A stretch of 52,377 nucleotides of DNA from Dyadobacter bucti (GTDB lineage: Bacteria > Bacteroidota > Bacteroidia > Cytophagales > Spirosomataceae): positions 1-52,377 of the forward strand of contig NZ_SWFP01000017.1 in NCBI RefSeq assembly GCF_005869225.1, written 5' to 3'. Positions 52,252-52,377 of this stretch are shown one piece after another (the stretch's first letter is position 1; every line of letters begins with the position of its first letter). The translations under genes were made by a program, and so were the position numbers. The notes below the pieces were generated by a model, which did not search any database, was not told where the DNA came from, and saw only the letters and a list, made by a program, of their open reading frames with translations.

Positions 52252-52377
52252 TGAGGTGGCTCCCGAAAGCGGCACACATTTTTGCACAACATGATGCAAA
52301 ATGGGAGTTCAGAAAGAGAGCAAAACCCGAAAGAGTTATGATGCTGAGTTTAAGCAGGAAGTAACGAGAATGTTGGC
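52252..52377 (+). mobile_element. IS3-like element, left terminal 126 bp (partial, second copy)
   Basis: Begins TGAGGTGGCTCCCGAAAGC and is the exact reverse complement of positions 1-126. The 125 bp between the permease stop and this end (52127-52251) contain nothing recognisable. The flanking bases (TTTCAGTTCCT on this side, GATCTGC at the left copy) differ, so the two ends are not the two sides of one insertion. Confidence 0.85.
52301..52377 (+). CDS. IS3-family transposase OrfA, N-terminal fragment (runs off window)
   Basis: The ATG at 52301 is preceded by an in-frame TGA and opens 25 residues including KTRKSYDAEFKQEVTRML, as in the left-edge copy. It is the start of the helix-turn-helix OrfA of an IS3-family transposase. 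The remainder lies beyond the window. Two OrfA starts pointing outward at both edges show that the element is present at least twice in the genome. Confidence 0.8.
   Translation, partial: MGVQKESKTRKSYDAEFKQEVTRML

Noticed and set aside
1..52377. A 52-kb composite transposon
   Set aside because: Both IS copies are cut at the window edge, cargo looks like ordinary chromosomal genes and no target duplication can be seen. An assembly break at a repeat is simpler.

Overview
The window looks like chromosomal DNA of a Bacteroidota bacterium, most likely Cytophagia/Spirosomaceae (Dyadobacter- or Spirosoma-like). Three things point there: very large secreted proteins ending in type IX secretion (T9SS) sorting domains, several promoters with the Bacteroidota -7 box TAnnTTTG, and double-FtsX ABC permeases of about 800 aa. 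The genus is inference. No rRNA, tRNA, CRISPR array or prophage was seen. Both edges are the same 126-bp left end of an IS3-like element, in inverted orientation with the outer ends facing inward, so the sequence probably stops because it runs into a repeated element.

Left part (1-20 kb). An AT-rich pair of mobile-element-type genes (99-1703) sits against the left IS; the first is 5'-truncated by it. Next come two tandem giant secreted proteins (1852-10422), each built of seven two-domain units with one cysteine per domain, a decayed FtsX permease, a small alpha/beta hydrolase, a divergent HxlR-regulator/short-chain dehydrogenase (SDR) pair with a shared operator, and a 1708-aa secreted metzincin protease with FN3, GEVED and PKD/SprB-like domains.

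Middle (20-35 kb). This holds an Ig-like lipoprotein, a PadR-permease operon, a small lipoprotein, a CPPED1-like phosphoesterase, a marR-arr operon (predicted rifampin ADP-ribosylation), two tandem AraC regulators, a GAF/sigma-54 activator split by one in-frame TAG, an alpha/beta hydrolase, a Crp-like regulator with an SDR that share a near-palindromic operator, and an azoreductase with its own operator.

Right part (35-52 kb). A TonB-dependent receptor is followed by a redox/regulator array (AraC remnant, SDR, AraC, AraC, NAD-dependent epimerase, zinc alcohol dehydrogenase, AraC), then a decaying stretch (histidine kinase pseudogene, DUF5990-like gene with a premature stop) and two FtsX permeases next to the right IS end. 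No ABC ATPase is encoded for any permease. The recurring design is a one-component regulator (HxlR, PadR, MarR, AraC or Crp) beside one or two enzymes or a permease, often with a visible dyad or direct-repeat operator. Premature stops, frameshifts and deletions recur in regulator and permease genes. The most novel-looking object is the pair of seven-unit, 14-cysteine T9SS proteins.
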